The translations under genes and the position numbers were made by a program. From Acidovorax sp. NB1 (GTDB lineage Bacteria > Pseudomonadota > Gammaproteobacteria > Burkholderiales > Burkholderiaceae_C), in assembly GCF_005405905.1 (NCBI RefSeq), contig NZ_BJHU01000021.1, positions 124,001 through 188,000 on the forward strand: a DNA stretch of 64,000 nt, in the 5' to 3' direction. Below are positions 55,660-64,000 of this stretch, one piece after another (position 1 is the stretch's first letter; each line of letters begins with the position of its first letter). Below the pieces are notes generated by a model. That model was not told the origin of the DNA. It did no database searches and was given only the letters and a program-made list of their open reading frames with translations.

Positions 55660-56994
55660 ATGGCAGTCTGGGCCCTCGGCATCAACCACACCACCGCGCC
55701 GCTCGATCTGCGTGGCCGGTTCGCGTTTGCGCTCGACCAGATCGCGCCCACGCTGCAGGGCTTGCGCCAGTCGCTGGGCCACTCTGGCGGCGGTGCCAAC
55801 CGCCATCCCGGGGTAGAGACCGCCATCATCTCCACCTGCAACCGCACTGAAATTTACTGCGCAGGCGACCAGCCCGCCATGGACCACACGCTGGGCTGGC
55901 TGGCCCACAGCGGCGGTGTGAGCCCCGCGCTTTTGCGCTCGCACTCCTACACCCTAGAAGACAGCCTCGTCGCCCGCCACGCCTTCCGCGTGGCCAGCGG
56001 GCTGGATTCCATGGTGCTGGGCGAGGCGCAGATTCTCGGCCAGATGAAGGACGCGGTGCGTGCTGCAGAAACCGCAGGCGCCCTGGGCACCACGCTCAAC
56101 CAGCTGTTCCAGCGCAGCTTTGCCGTGGCCAAGGAAGTGCGCAGCAGCACCGAAATTGGCGCGCACAGCATCAGCATGGCCGCCGCTGCCGTGCGCCTGG
56201 CCGGGCAGCTGTTTGAAGACCTGGGCAAGATCCGCGTGCTGTTTGTGGGCGCGGGCGAGATGATCGAACTGTGTGCCACGCACTTCGCGGCCAGGAACCC
56301 CAAGCAGATCGCGATTGCCAACCGCACGCTGGAGCGCGGCGAAAAGCTCGCTACCCGCTTTGGCGGCGAGGTGATGCGCCTGGCCGACCTGCCCGAGCGC
56401 CTGCACGAATTCGACGCCGTGATCAGCTGCACGGCCAGCAGCCTGCCCATCATCGGCCTGGGCGCCGTGGAGCGTGCACTCAAGAAGCGCCGCCACCGCC
56501 CCATGTTCATGGTCGATCTGGCCGTACCGCGCGACATAGAACCCGAAGTCAAGGCCCTGGGCGATGTGTACCTGTACACCGTGGACGATCTGGCCACCGT
56601 GGTGCAGACCGCGCAAGCCAACCGCCAGGCCGCCGTGGCACAGGCCGAAGCCATCATCGACGCAGGCGTGCAAAGCTTCATGCACTGGATGGAGCTGCGC
56701 AGCCCCACCGCCGCCGAAGGGGGCGTGGTGCCGCTGATCCAGCAGCTCAACGCCCAGACGGACGAGTGGCGCGCGCTGGAGATCGCCCGCGCCAAGAAGC
56801 TGCTGGCCAAGGGCGAGGACGTGGACGCCGTGCTCGAAGCGCTGTCGCGCGGCCTCACGCAGAAGATGCTGCACGGCACCTTGGCCGAGCTGCGCGCGGG
56901 CGACGCCGAGGTGCGCGCCCAGACGGCCCAGACCGTCTCGCGCCTGTTCCTGCGCTCGCAGAGCAAGACCACCAACAACACCAACGGGCTGTAG
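55660..56994 (+). CDS. hemA: Glutamyl-tRNA reductase
   Basis: Reduces Glu-tRNA(Glu) to glutamate-1-semialdehyde, first step of C5 tetrapyrrole synthesis. 444 residues: [17 protein letters not shown], active-site Cys60 in [31 protein letters not shown]-binding [24 protein letters not shown], and a C-terminal dimerisation helix. Followed by prfA and prmC, the usual hemA-prfA-prmC order. Confidence 0.97.
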   Translation: MAVWALGINHTTAPLDLRGRFAFALDQIAPTLQGLRQSLGHSGGGANRHPGVETAIISTCNRTEIYCAGDQPAMDHTLGWLAHSGGVSPALLRSHSYTLEDSLVARHAFRVASGLDSMVLGEAQILGQMKDAVRAAETAGALGTTLNQLFQRSFAVAKEVRSSTEIGAHSISMAAAAVRLAGQLFEDLGKIRVLFVGAGEMIELCATHFAARNPKQIAIANRTLERGEKLATRFGGEVMRLADLPERLHEFDAVISCTASSLPIIGLGAVERALKKRRHRPMFMVDLAVPRDIEPEVKALGDVYLYTVDDLATVVQTAQANRQAAVAQAEAIIDAGVQSFMHWMELRSPTAAEGGVVPLIQQLNAQTDEWRALEIARAKKLLAKGEDVDAVLEALSRGLTQKMLHGTLAELRAGDAEVRAQTAQTVSRLFLRSQSKTTNNTNGL

Positions 56995-57022
56995 CGGCGC
57001 TCGCCCGCTCCCCGCCCGCCCC

Positions 57023-57089
57023 GATTTCAAGCCAAATCGGCCCCTGGCGCCTGATGGATCAGCGCCAGAAGCTACAAAAATTGTAGCAA
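57023..57089 (+). repeat. R-family repeat, copy 8, between hemA and prfA (best-structured copy)
   Basis: It shows both hairpins perfectly: CTGGCGC (57044-57050) with GCGCCAG (57062-57068), and GCTACAA (57071-57077) with TTGTAGC (57081-57087). The leading part reads TTTCAAGCCAAATCGGCC. The end lies 18 bp before the prfA ATG. Confidence 0.85.
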
Positions 57090-57107
57090 ATCATTTTTCC
57101 ATATCCC

Positions 57108-58196
57108 ATGAAACCTTTTCTCCGAAGCCAGCTGGAGCGCTACGCACAACGCCTGGGCGAACTCGACTTCCTGCTCTCGCGCGAAGACATCATGAGCGAC
57201 ATGGCGCAGTACCGGCGCATCTCCGTCGAACATGCCGAAGTCACGCAGGTCGCAGGCCGCTACGCCCGCTACCTGCAGCGCGAGGCCGACCTGGCGGGGG
57301 CCCGCGAGATGCTGGCCGACCCTGACATGACAGAGATGGCGCAGGAAGAAATCACCAGCGCCGAGGCTGAGTTGCTGCAGCTCGAAGACGAACTGCAGCG
57401 CCTGCTGCTGCCCAAGGACCCCGACGACACCCGCAATGCGTTTGTCGAAATCCGCGCGGGCACGGGCGGTGACGAATCGGCCCTGTTTGCAGGCGACCTG
57501 ACCCGCATGTACACCCGCTACGCCGCCAACGTGGGCTGGAAGGTGGAGGTAGTGAGCGAGAACGCGGCCGAGTTGGGCGGCTACAAGGAAATCGTGCTGC
57601 GCATCGAGGGTGACCATGTGTACGGAGCGCTCAAGTTCGAATCCGGTGGCCACCGCGTGCAGCGCGTTCCCGCCACCGAGACGCAGGGCCGCATCCACAC
57701 CAGCGCCTGCACCGTGGCCGTGATGCCCGAGCCCGACGAGCACGAGGCCATCAAGCTCAACCCGGCCGACCTGCGCATCGACACCTTCCGCGCATCGGGC
57801 GCGGGTGGTCAGCACATCAACAAGACCGACTCGGCCGTGCGCGTGGTGCACTTGCCCACCGGCATCGTGGCCGAATGCCAGGACGGCCGCAGCCAGCACA
57901 GCAACAAGGCCAAGGCGCTGCAGGTGCTGCAGGCGCGCATCCAGGAAAAGGAGCGCAGCGAGCGCGCCGCCAAGGAGGCCGCGCTGCGCAAGGGCCTGAT
58001 CGGCAGCGGCGATCGCAGCGACCGCATCCGCACCTACAACTTCCCGCAGGGGCGGCTCACCGACCACCGCATCAACCTCACGCTGTACAAGCTGCTGTAT
58101 GTGATGGAAGGCGACCTGGGCGATGTGCTGCAGGCCCTGCAGCATGCCCGCGAGGCCGAGCAGCTGGAAGAGCTAGAGATGGGCGCCACAGGCTGA
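57108..58196 (+). CDS. prfA: Peptide chain release factor 1
   Basis: Recognises UAA/UAG stops. 362 residues with the catalytic GGQ in [18 protein letters not shown] and the [16 protein letters not shown] block. The PxT codon-recognition region lies near [15 protein letters not shown] (PAT). The Gln of GGQ is the substrate methylated by the product of the next gene, prmC. Confidence 0.97.
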   Translation: MKPFLRSQLERYAQRLGELDFLLSREDIMSDMAQYRRISVEHAEVTQVAGRYARYLQREADLAGAREMLADPDMTEMAQEEITSAEAELLQLEDELQRLLLPKDPDDTRNAFVEIRAGTGGDESALFAGDLTRMYTRYAANVGWKVEVVSENAAELGGYKEIVLRIEGDHVYGALKFESGGHRVQRVPATETQGRIHTSACTVAVMPEPDEHEAIKLNPADLRIDTFRASGAGGQHINKTDSAVRVVHLPTGIVAECQDGRSQHSNKAKALQVLQARIQEKERSERAAKEAALRKGLIGSGDRSDRIRTYNFPQGRLTDHRINLTLYKLLYVMEGDLGDVLQALQHAREAEQLEELEMGATG

Positions 58197-58206
58197 GCGC
58201 CGTCCA

Positions 58207-58270
58207 GAATTTGAGTCAAATAGGCCTTCTGCGCGCGACCATCAAGCCCAAGCAGCTATCAAAACCATAG
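58207..58270 (+). repeat. R-family repeat, copy 9, ending on the prmC start codon
   Basis: GAATTTGAGTCAAATAGGCC, CTTCTGCGCGCGACCATCAAG, then CAGCTATCAAAACCATAG. The last G is the first base of the prmC GTG. This copy is closest to the full-length form. Confidence 0.8.
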
Positions 58271-59121
58271 TGACCTCTGCCACCCCCACCCTCGCCCAGG
58301 CTTTGGCCCAGGCCCACACGCTGGGCCTGGCGCGCATCGACGCGCAACTGCTGCTGCTGCACACCCTGGCACGCCCCGACGCGGGCCGCGCCTGGCTGCT
58401 GGCCCACGACACGGACGCGATGGACGAAGCCGCACACGGCCAGTTCATGGCCCTGTGCCAGCGCCGCCTGGCAGGCGAGCCCGTGGCCTACCTCACGGGG
58501 CGCAAAGAGTTCTACGGCCTGCCGTTGCAGGTGGACGCGCGCGTGCTGGACCCGCGCCCCGACACCGAAACGCTGGTGGACTGGGCGCTGGAAGTCATCG
58601 CCCCACTGGCATCGCCGCGCGTGATGGACCTGGGCACCGGCAGCGGCGCCATCGCACTGGCGCTGCAAAGCCAGCGCGCCGACGCCCAGGTGCTGGCCGT
58701 GGATGCCAGTGCCGATGCCCTGGCCGTAGCGCAGGCCAACGCTGAGCGGCTGGGCCTGCCCGTGCAGTTTCAGCCAGCCAACTGGCTCACTGGCGTGGAG
58801 GGCCTGTTCGACGCCATCGTCTCCAACCCCCCCTACATCCCCAGCGCCGACCCGCACCTGGCCGCGCTGACGCACGAACCGCTGCAGGCCCTGGCCAGTG
58901 GCGCAGACGGGCTCGACGATATCCGCACCATCATTGCCCAGGCGCCAGCCCACCTGCAGACCGGCGGCTGGCTGCTGCTGGAGCATGGCTACAACCAGGC
59001 CCAGGCCGTGCAGGCGCTGCTTGCCGCCCACGGCTTTGCCCAGGTACAAAGCCGCAATGACCTCGCTGGCATTGCGCGTTGCACGGGCGGGCAGTGGCCA
59101 CCAGGGCGTGCCACCCTTTAA
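58270..59121 (+). CDS. prmC: Release factor glutamine methyltransferase
   Basis: Methylates the GGQ glutamine of release factors. 283 residues: ARIDAQLLLLHTLAR, YLTGRKEFYGLPLQVDARVLDPRPDTETLVDWAL as the N-terminal signature (YLTGRKEFYGL, DPRPDTETLVDW), SAM motif VMDLGTGSGAIALAL, and catalytic NPPY in IVSNPPYIPSADP. The start is GTG and overlaps the end of an R repeat. The last five codons (GRATL) lie in the left arm of the 270-bp inverted-repeat element. Confidence 0.95.
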   Translation: MTSATPTLAQALAQAHTLGLARIDAQLLLLHTLARPDAGRAWLLAHDTDAMDEAAHGQFMALCQRRLAGEPVAYLTGRKEFYGLPLQVDARVLDPRPDTETLVDWALEVIAPLASPRVMDLGTGSGAIALALQSQRADAQVLAVDASADALAVAQANAERLGLPVQFQPANWLTGVEGLFDAIVSNPPYIPSADPHLAALTHEPLQALASGADGLDDIRTIIAQAPAHLQTGGWLLLEHGYNQAQAVQALLAAHGFAQVQSRNDLAGIARCTGGQWPPGRATL

Positions 59122-59372
59122 TTTCCCCACGCGCTGGCTGCGCAATGCGGATGGATGCGCGAAGGGCGGCGCAGCCAATAGCGGGCTATTGGCAAGCCGC
59201 CCGACAAAGCAGACGCCGCATTGCGTAGCCAGCCCGAAGGGAAAGCCATCCAGGCCGCGCAATGCGTCGTTGCCCTTCGCTTGTGTAGCCAAGGCTACAC
59301 GGTACTCAGGGCGCCTAGCACTGCACGGCCTGGATGGCTTTCGCGTGGGGAAATTAAAGGGTGACACGCCCT
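59103..59372. repeat. 270-bp structured element with 31-bp terminal inverted repeats
   Basis: The left arm, 59103-59133, and right arm, 59342-59372, match at 30 of 31 positions. Inside, a pair 59133-59150/59216-59233 (17 of 18) encloses a perfect GCCAATAG/CTATTGGC hairpin at 59174-59193. A second, perfect 17-bp pair 59241-59257/59326-59342 encloses GTGTAGCC/GGCTACAC at 59283-59300. The whole folds as a three-way junction. It fills the 332-bp gap from prmC to grxD, contains the prmC stop codon in its left arm, and has no coding potential. Confidence 0.75.
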
Positions 59373-59453
59373 AACGCAGACAGTGAAATAATCCACCCCA
59401 TTGCGGGCCCTCCCCCACCCAGGCCCGCCCGCCTCTTTCAAGGAGTTTTACCC

Positions 59454-59777
59454 ATGAGCGACACCCAACAACGCATCGACGCCCTCGTCAAATCCAGCGA
59501 GGTCCTGCTTTTCATGAAGGGCAGCGCCAGCTTCCCCATGTGCGGCTTCTCGGGCCGCGCGATCCAGATCCTCAAGGCCTGCGGCGTGGACCCCAAGAGC
59601 GTGGTCACCGTCAACGTGCTCGAAGACGACGCCATCCGCCAGGGCATCAAGGAATACAGCAACTGGCCCACCATCCCCCAGCTGTACGTGAAGGGCGAGT
59701 TCATTGGCGGTTCGGACATCATGATGGAGATGTACGAGTCGGGTGAACTCAAGCAGGTGCTGGGCACCGAAGGCTGA
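59454..59777 (+). CDS. grxD: Monothiol glutaredoxin 4
   Basis: A 107-residue CGFS-type glutaredoxin that carries [2Fe-2S] clusters with glutathione. Active-site Cys30 in MCGFSGRAI; LFMKGSASFP, NWPTIPQLYVKGEFIGGSDI and MYESGELKQ complete the family pattern. AAGGAG lies seven bases before the ATG at 59454. A terminator follows. Confidence 0.97.
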   Translation: MSDTQQRIDALVKSSEVLLFMKGSASFPMCGFSGRAIQILKACGVDPKSVVTVNVLEDDAIRQGIKEYSNWPTIPQLYVKGEFIGGSDIMMEMYESGELKQVLGTEG

Positions 59778-59806
59778 TCGACGCAGCTGTTGCACCACCC
59801 GCCATC

Positions 59807-59834
59807 AGGCCGCCTTCGGGCGGCCTTTTTGTTT
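59807..59834 (+). terminator. Intrinsic terminator after grxD
   Basis: AGGCCGCC-TTCG-GGCGGCCT followed by TTTTGTTT. A classic stable TTCG-capped hairpin 30 bp after the grxD stop. Confidence 0.9.
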
Positions 59835-59933
59835 GCCCGCAACAGAGGCACCAATCAGGGGCTTTTCCGGTGGAGCGGCGGGCATGTTGTGTGCTTGAAT
59901 AATTGCGTGACGTAACCCTCACAGGAGCATGCA

Positions 59934-60941
59934 ATGACCAGCCATAGCCTTGTTCCCCAGTCTCCCGCCCTGCGCCTGCCGGTGGCCCAGATGCGCAACG
60001 TGTTCCATCCGGGTGATGTGGAACGCAAGCTGGCCCGGTTGCAAGAGTCGGGCAACCAGCGCGAATACGAAACCCTGCGCACCGTGTACGAACGCATGCT
60101 GGAGCGTGGCCCGGAGCGCTTTCAGGTCAAGCCCTCGGGCATCCCCGACATGGCCAGCCTGTATGAGCAGTTGCCCAACTTCACCGAGGTGCTGGACGAC
60201 GTGAAGCGCCACGTGGCGCTGGCGCAGGACAGCAGCGACGGGCTGGAAGTCACGCCCATGCTGCTGCTGGGCCCGCCCGGCATCGGCAAGACCCACTTTG
60301 CACGCCACCTGGCCGAACTTTTGGGCACGGGCATGAACCTGCTTCCCATGAGTTCCATGACCGCTGGCTGGCTGCTGTCGGGCTCGTCTGCACAATGGAA
60401 AGGCGCCCGCCCCGGCAAGGTGTTTGAGGCGCTGGTCGAGGGCGAATACGCCAACCCGGTCATTGTGGTGGACGAGATCGACAAGGCCAGCAGCGATGCA
60501 CAGTACGACCCGCTGGGCGCGCTGTACAGCCTGCTCGAATACGACACGGCGCAGAGCTTTACCGACGAGTTTGCCGAGGTGGCCATCGACGCGAGCCAGG
60601 TGATCTGGATCACCACGGCCAATGACACGCGCGGCATTCCCGACCCCATCCTGAACCGCATGAACGTGTTCGAGGTGGAGGCGCCCACGCTGGAGCAGGC
60701 CCGCACCATCGCCCGCAACCTTTACCTGGGCATCCGCGCGGGGCATGACTGGGGCCGCCTGATCGACCCCGAGCCGCTGGACGACGTGCTGGACCACCTG
60801 GCCCAGATGCCCCCGCGCGAGATGCGGCGGGCGCTGATGACGGGCTTTGGCAACGCGCGGCTGGACCGGCGCAGCACGGTGGAGATCACCGATCTGCCCA
60901 AGGCGGCCTCTGGCCGCAGCCGCATCGGCTTCGTGCAGTAA
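59934..60941 (+). CDS. Lon-like AAA+ ATPase without protease domain
   Basis: A 335-residue AAA+ ATPase. Walker A GPPGIGKT at residues 113-120, Walker B VIVVDEID (Asp180, Glu181), sensor 1 in WITTANDTRGIP, Arg finger region DPILNRMNVFE. The ATPase core resembles Lon, but both the Lon N-terminal domain and the C-terminal Ser-Lys protease are absent. The first 100 residues are a short helical region. Probably a remodelling chaperone or protein-recruitment ATPase; partner unknown. It is followed by the CBS-domain exporter gene. Confidence 0.85.
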   Translation: MTSHSLVPQSPALRLPVAQMRNVFHPGDVERKLARLQESGNQREYETLRTVYERMLERGPERFQVKPSGIPDMASLYEQLPNFTEVLDDVKRHVALAQDSSDGLEVTPMLLLGPPGIGKTHFARHLAELLGTGMNLLPMSSMTAGWLLSGSSAQWKGARPGKVFEALVEGEYANPVIVVDEIDKASSDAQYDPLGALYSLLEYDTAQSFTDEFAEVAIDASQVIWITTANDTRGIPDPILNRMNVFEVEAPTLEQARTIARNLYLGIRAGHDWGRLIDPEPLDDVLDHLAQMPPREMRRALMTGFGNARLDRRSTVEITDLPKAASGRSRIGFVQ

Positions 60942-61053
60942 CCCACAGCGGGTGCTTGGCCCCAGCGCACGGTGCGCTGCGGGGGCCGCCCGCAGGGCGC
61001 ACAGATACACTCGGGTGGCCGCTGTGCCTTGGCCTGCGCTGCCCTCCCTCTTC

Positions 61054-62403
61054 ATGACCCTGTCCCAAAGCCTTTTTGTCATCGGGCTGCTGATCGCAGC
61101 CAGCGCCTTCTTCTCCATGGCCGAGATTTCGCTCGCCGCTGCACGCCGTTTGCGCCTGCGGCAGATGGCCGACGAGGGCGACGCGCGCGCAGGCCGCGTG
61201 CTGCGCATGCAGGAGCAGCCGGGCGACTATTTCACCGTGGTGCAGGTGGGGCAAAACGCGGTGGCCATCCTGGGCGGTATCGTGGGCGAAGGGGCGCTGA
61301 GCCCGCACTTCAACGCGTTTTTTGGACTGTGGCTGTCCGAGTCCACCGCAGAAAAGACAGGTTTCCTGGCGTCCTTTCTGGTCATCACCTCGCTGTTCAT
61401 CCTGTTTGCCGACCTGTTCCCCAAACGCCTGGGCATGGCAGAGCCCGAGCGGCTCGTGGTGCGCCTGGCACAGCCCATGGCCTGGTGCACCACCTTGTTG
61501 CGCCCGCTGGTGTGGTTCTACAGCCGGGGGGCCGATGCGCTGTTCCGCGTGCTGGGGCTGTCGTCGCTGCGTGACGACCGCATCACCTCGGACGACATCC
61601 TGGCCATGATGGAGGCCGGTGCGCGTGCCGGCGTGCTGGCCGCGCGGGAGCAGCAGGTCATCACCAACGTGTTCGAACTGGACACGCGCACCGTGTCCAG
61701 CGCCATGTCGCCCCGCGACCGGGTGGCGTTCTTTCTGCGGGACGAGCCCGACTCCGTCATCCGCCTGCGCATTGCGGCCGAACCGTTTTCGACCTACCCC
61801 GTGTGCGAGGGCGACATCGACCATGTGGTGGGCTATGTGGATGCCAAGGACCTGTTCCAGCGCGTGCTGAACAACCAGCCCATCTCGCTGGCCGACGACA
61901 GCCTGGTGCGCAAGGTGCTGATCGTGCCGGACCGCCTGACCTTGTCGGAGGTGCTGGAGCAGTTCCGCCAGGTGCACGAGGACTTTGCTGTCATCGTGAA
62001 CGAATACAGCCTGGTGGTCGGCGTGGTCACCCTGAACGACGTGATGAGCACCGTGATGGGCGACCTGGTGGGCCCGGCGGACGAGGAGCAGATCGTGCGG
62101 CGCGACGAGGATTCGTGGCTCATCGATGGCGTCACGCCCATTGAAGATGTGCTGCACGCGCTGTCGCTCGATGAACTGCCCCACACCGGCGAGTACGAGA
62201 CCCTGGCGGGGTTCCTGATGGTGATGCTGCGCCGCGTGCCACGACGCACCGACAGCGTGAGCTGGGGCGGCTACAAATTCGAGGTGCTGGACGTGGACAG
62301 CTACCGCATCGACCAGGTCATGGTCTCGCGCGTGAACTCTGCCAGTGGCAGTGGCAACCCGCCCACCCCACACGCGGAGCGTGCCTTGGGCGCTGGGGGC
62401 TGA
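61054..62403 (+). CDS. CNNM/CorC-type transporter with CBS domains (hemolysin family)
   Basis: A 449-residue membrane protein. An N-terminal DUF21/CNNM domain (FSMAEISLAAARRLRLRQ, VVQVGQNAVAILGGIVGE) with about four membrane segments, then two CBS domains (TVSSAMSPRDRVAF onward; LSEVLEQFRQVHEDFAVIVNEY) and a C-terminal CorC/HlyC domain (SWLIDGVTPIEDV, TLAGFLMVMLRRVPRR). Members are linked to Mg/Co efflux. ATG at 61054 gives the usual short N-terminus. Confidence 0.93.
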   Translation: MTLSQSLFVIGLLIAASAFFSMAEISLAAARRLRLRQMADEGDARAGRVLRMQEQPGDYFTVVQVGQNAVAILGGIVGEGALSPHFNAFFGLWLSESTAEKTGFLASFLVITSLFILFADLFPKRLGMAEPERLVVRLAQPMAWCTTLLRPLVWFYSRGADALFRVLGLSSLRDDRITSDDILAMMEAGARAGVLAAREQQVITNVFELDTRTVSSAMSPRDRVAFFLRDEPDSVIRLRIAAEPFSTYPVCEGDIDHVVGYVDAKDLFQRVLNNQPISLADDSLVRKVLIVPDRLTLSEVLEQFRQVHEDFAVIVNEYSLVVGVVTLNDVMSTVMGDLVGPADEEQIVRRDEDSWLIDGVTPIEDVLHALSLDELPHTGEYETLAGFLMVMLRRVPRRTDSVSWGGYKFEVLDVDSYRIDQVMVSRVNSASGSGNPPTPHAERALGAGG

Positions 62404-62462
62404 TCCAGGGTGTCAGGTTGTGTGCGCGCCCGCTGGCTGCCATGCCAGCCAATGCCCACCCG

Positions 62463-63173
62463 TCATACGGCAGGCGCCCCCGCAGGCCTGTCGGCAAACG
62501 CCCAACTGCGCTGGGCACCAAACACCGCATCCGGGTAGGGCGAGCGGCCACGGCTACCGTTGTAACGACCCAGGGCCATGAAGAGGTTGCCCTGCTCCCG
62601 GTCAATGTAGTGGCGCAGGATCACGCAGCCAAAACGCAGGTTGGTCTGCATGTGGAACAGCTTGCCCGCATCGCCATCGCCGATCACCCGCGTCCAGAAC
62701 GGCATGACCTGCATGTAGCCCCGGGCACCAACGCTGGACACGGCAAATTTGCGGAACCCACTCTCCACCTGGATGAGCCCCAGGACCAGCGACACATCCA
62801 GGCCCGCACGCTTGGACTCGTACCAGACCGTCTGCAGAAAGTCGCGGCGTACCTCCCACTCGGGCTTGCGGCGGCGCAGCCGGTCGCTCTGGGTGCCCAG
62901 CCAGCGCAGGTAGTGCAGGCGGGCTTCGGTGGTGAAAAACTCGGGCTCGGGCGGCGCCTGGTTGGCAATGGCCGAACTCAGCGCCGTGCGCACGGAATCC
63001 ATCAAGGGCTCTTCCTGCTGCCCTCCAGCGTGCGCCACCTGCGGTGCGGCCAGCCAGGCAACAGGCGCTGCGAGCGAAGCAGTGGCCAGCAGGCATGCGC
63101 GCCGCGAGAGTCCTGCCGCCGCGCCAGGTAGCACCACGGAGGATGCGTGGGCGTCCCGCTCGCTCATGCTCAT
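62463..63173 (-). CDS. Lytic transglycosylase, SLT domain
   Basis: A 236-residue peptidoglycan lytic transglycosylase. The leader [20 protein letters not shown] is Tat-like, with cleavage near VAHAGG. The SLT domain has catalytic Glu in [13 protein letters not shown], then [14 protein letters not shown] and [15 protein letters not shown]. The start overlaps the proS stop (ATGA), an arrangement common in betaproteobacteria. Confidence 0.93.
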   Translation of the reverse strand: MSMSERDAHASSVVLPGAAAGLSRRACLLATASLAAPVAWLAAPQVAHAGGQQEEPLMDSVRTALSSAIANQAPPEPEFFTTEARLHYLRWLGTQSDRLRRRKPEWEVRRDFLQTVWYESKRAGLDVSLVLGLIQVESGFRKFAVSSVGARGYMQVMPFWTRVIGDGDAGKLFHMQTNLRFGCVILRHYIDREQGNLFMALGRYNGSRGRSPYPDAVFGAQRSWAFADRPAGAPAV

Positions 63174-64000
63174 ACCACCATGCGGCCCTTCACATGGGCC
63201 AGGATGTCTGCCACCGCCACCTTGGTGGCGGCCGTGTCACGGCGGTTCTGGTACTCGACCATACCCTCCTTGAGGCTCTTGTCGCCAATGGTCACGCGGT
63301 GGGGCACGCCGATCAGCTCCCAGTCGGCAAACATGGCGCCGGGGCGTTCACCACGGTCGTCCAGGATCACATCCACACCGGCTGCCAGCAGGTCGGCATA
63401 GAGCTGCTCGGCTGCAGCCTTGACGGCCTCGCTGCGGTCCATGCCCACGGGGCAGATCACCACGGTGAAAGGCGCAATCGCGTCGGGCCAGATGATGCCG
63501 CGCTCGTCGTGGTTCTGTTCGATGGCCGCCGCAGGCAGGCGCGTCACGCCAATGCCGTAGCAGCCCATCTCGAAGAACGCGGGCTTGCCGTCGTCACCCA
63601 GGAAGGTGGCGTTCATGCCCTTGCTGTACTTGGTACCGAGGTAAAACACATGGCCCACTTCGATGCCGCGCTCGATGGCCAGCTCACCCTTGCCATCGGG
63701 GGAGCGGTCACCCGCCACCACGTTGCGCAGGTCGGCCACCGCATCGGGTTCGGGCAGGTCGCGCCCCCAATTCACGCCGGTGATGTGGAAGTCCACCTCG
63801 TTGGCGCCGCAGATCCAGTCGGCCATCTGTGCCACTTCGCGGTCCACCACAATCTTGAGGGGCTTCTTCAGGCCGATGGGGCCCAGATAGCCGGGCTTGC
63901 AACCAAAGTGGTCCTCGATCTCGGAGAGCGTGGCAAAACGGAAGCCTGCCAGGCCAGGCACCTTACCCACCTTGATCTCATTCATATCGTGGTCGCCACG
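63170..64000 (-). CDS. proS: Prolyl-tRNA synthetase, 5' end outside window
   Basis: The C-terminal 276 codons are present. The N-terminal part here is the editing/insertion domain ([33 protein letters not shown]). Class II motif 3 region [24 protein letters not shown] follows, then the anticodon-binding domain ([29 protein letters not shown]) ending VKGRMVV. It is a bacterial-type ProRS with the insertion domain. The start lies beyond position 64000. Confidence 0.97.
   Translation of the reverse strand, partial: RGDHDMNEIKVGKVPGLAGFRFATLSEIEDHFGCKPGYLGPIGLKKPLKIVVDREVAQMADWICGANEVDFHITGVNWGRDLPEPDAVADLRNVVAGDRSPDGKGELAIERGIEVGHVFYLGTKYSKGMNATFLGDDGKPAFFEMGCYGIGVTRLPAAAIEQNHDERGIIWPDAIAPFTVVICPVGMDRSEAVKAAAEQLYADLLAAGVDVILDDRGERPGAMFADWELIGVPHRVTIGDKSLKEGMVEYQNRRDTAATKVAVADILAHVKGRMVV

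Noticed and set aside
60955..60990. GC-rich hairpin between the AAA ATPase and CBS exporter genes as a terminator
   Set aside because: The stem is good (GGCCCCAGCGCAC with GTGCGC and GGGGGCC), but there is no T-run, so termination cannot be claimed.

Overview
The window is GC-rich bacterial chromosome, and its gene content and order point to a betaproteobacterium of the Comamonadaceae, most like Acidovorax (inference from order, not a database match). Pointers are the block mutM / TPR-lolB-ispE-tRNA-Gln-prs-rplY-pth, the ubiE-Tim44-ubiJ-ubiB and aspS-nudB blocks, several Bug-type solute-binding proteins, and two families of short dispersed repeats. There is no rRNA, CRISPR array, prophage or intact insertion sequence. 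Two genes run off the ends: mutM on the left and proS on the right.

Layout. 1-6.5 kb: housekeeping (base-excision repair, lipoprotein insertion, isoprenoid and PRPP synthesis, tRNA-Gln, L25, peptidyl-tRNA hydrolase). 6.6-14.2 kb: a YfhL-type ferredoxin, then a complete peptide-type ABC transporter (two permeases, two ATPases, binding protein) followed by an amidase. 14.3-20.1 kb: accessory genes, mostly of unknown role (anchored helical protein, TTC38-like TPR protein, HEAT-like protein with foreign codon use, phosphatase, small secreted protein, DUF429, EamA exporter). 20.3-25.7 kb: a folE-BLUF photoreceptor pair, ybhP-clsB, and a receiver-TPR response regulator. 25.8-32.2 kb: a homoprotocatechuate meta-cleavage operon (hpaE-D-G-bug-H) with a divergent LysR regulator. 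32.2-48.6 kb: a mostly leftward run of core genes (nudB, CsgG-like lipoprotein, aspS, DUF502, FmdB, Na+ symporter, ubiB/ubiJ/Tim44/ubiE, DUF971, HIT, giant FAD/Fe-S dehydrogenase, serA). 48.7-54.1 kb: ugpBAEC-ugpQ for glycerol-3-phosphate uptake, with a good Pho box. 54.2-64 kb: a Bug protein, a small membrane protein, hemA-prfA-prmC-grxD, a Lon-like AAA ATPase, a CBS-domain exporter, a lytic transglycosylase and proS.

The unexplained structure lies mainly between genes. (1) A ~60-bp repeat family (called R here, ten copies) carries a tandem hairpin whose terminal stem varies in sequence but keeps pairing. Two copies are read in frame inside protein genes, and two butt directly against start codons. 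(2) A ~110-bp family (called P, four copies) always sits 0-10 nt after the stop codon of a transporter gene, in the same orientation as that gene. (3) There are three different small non-coding elements with terminal inverted repeats, the most elaborate being 270 bp between prmC and grxD.
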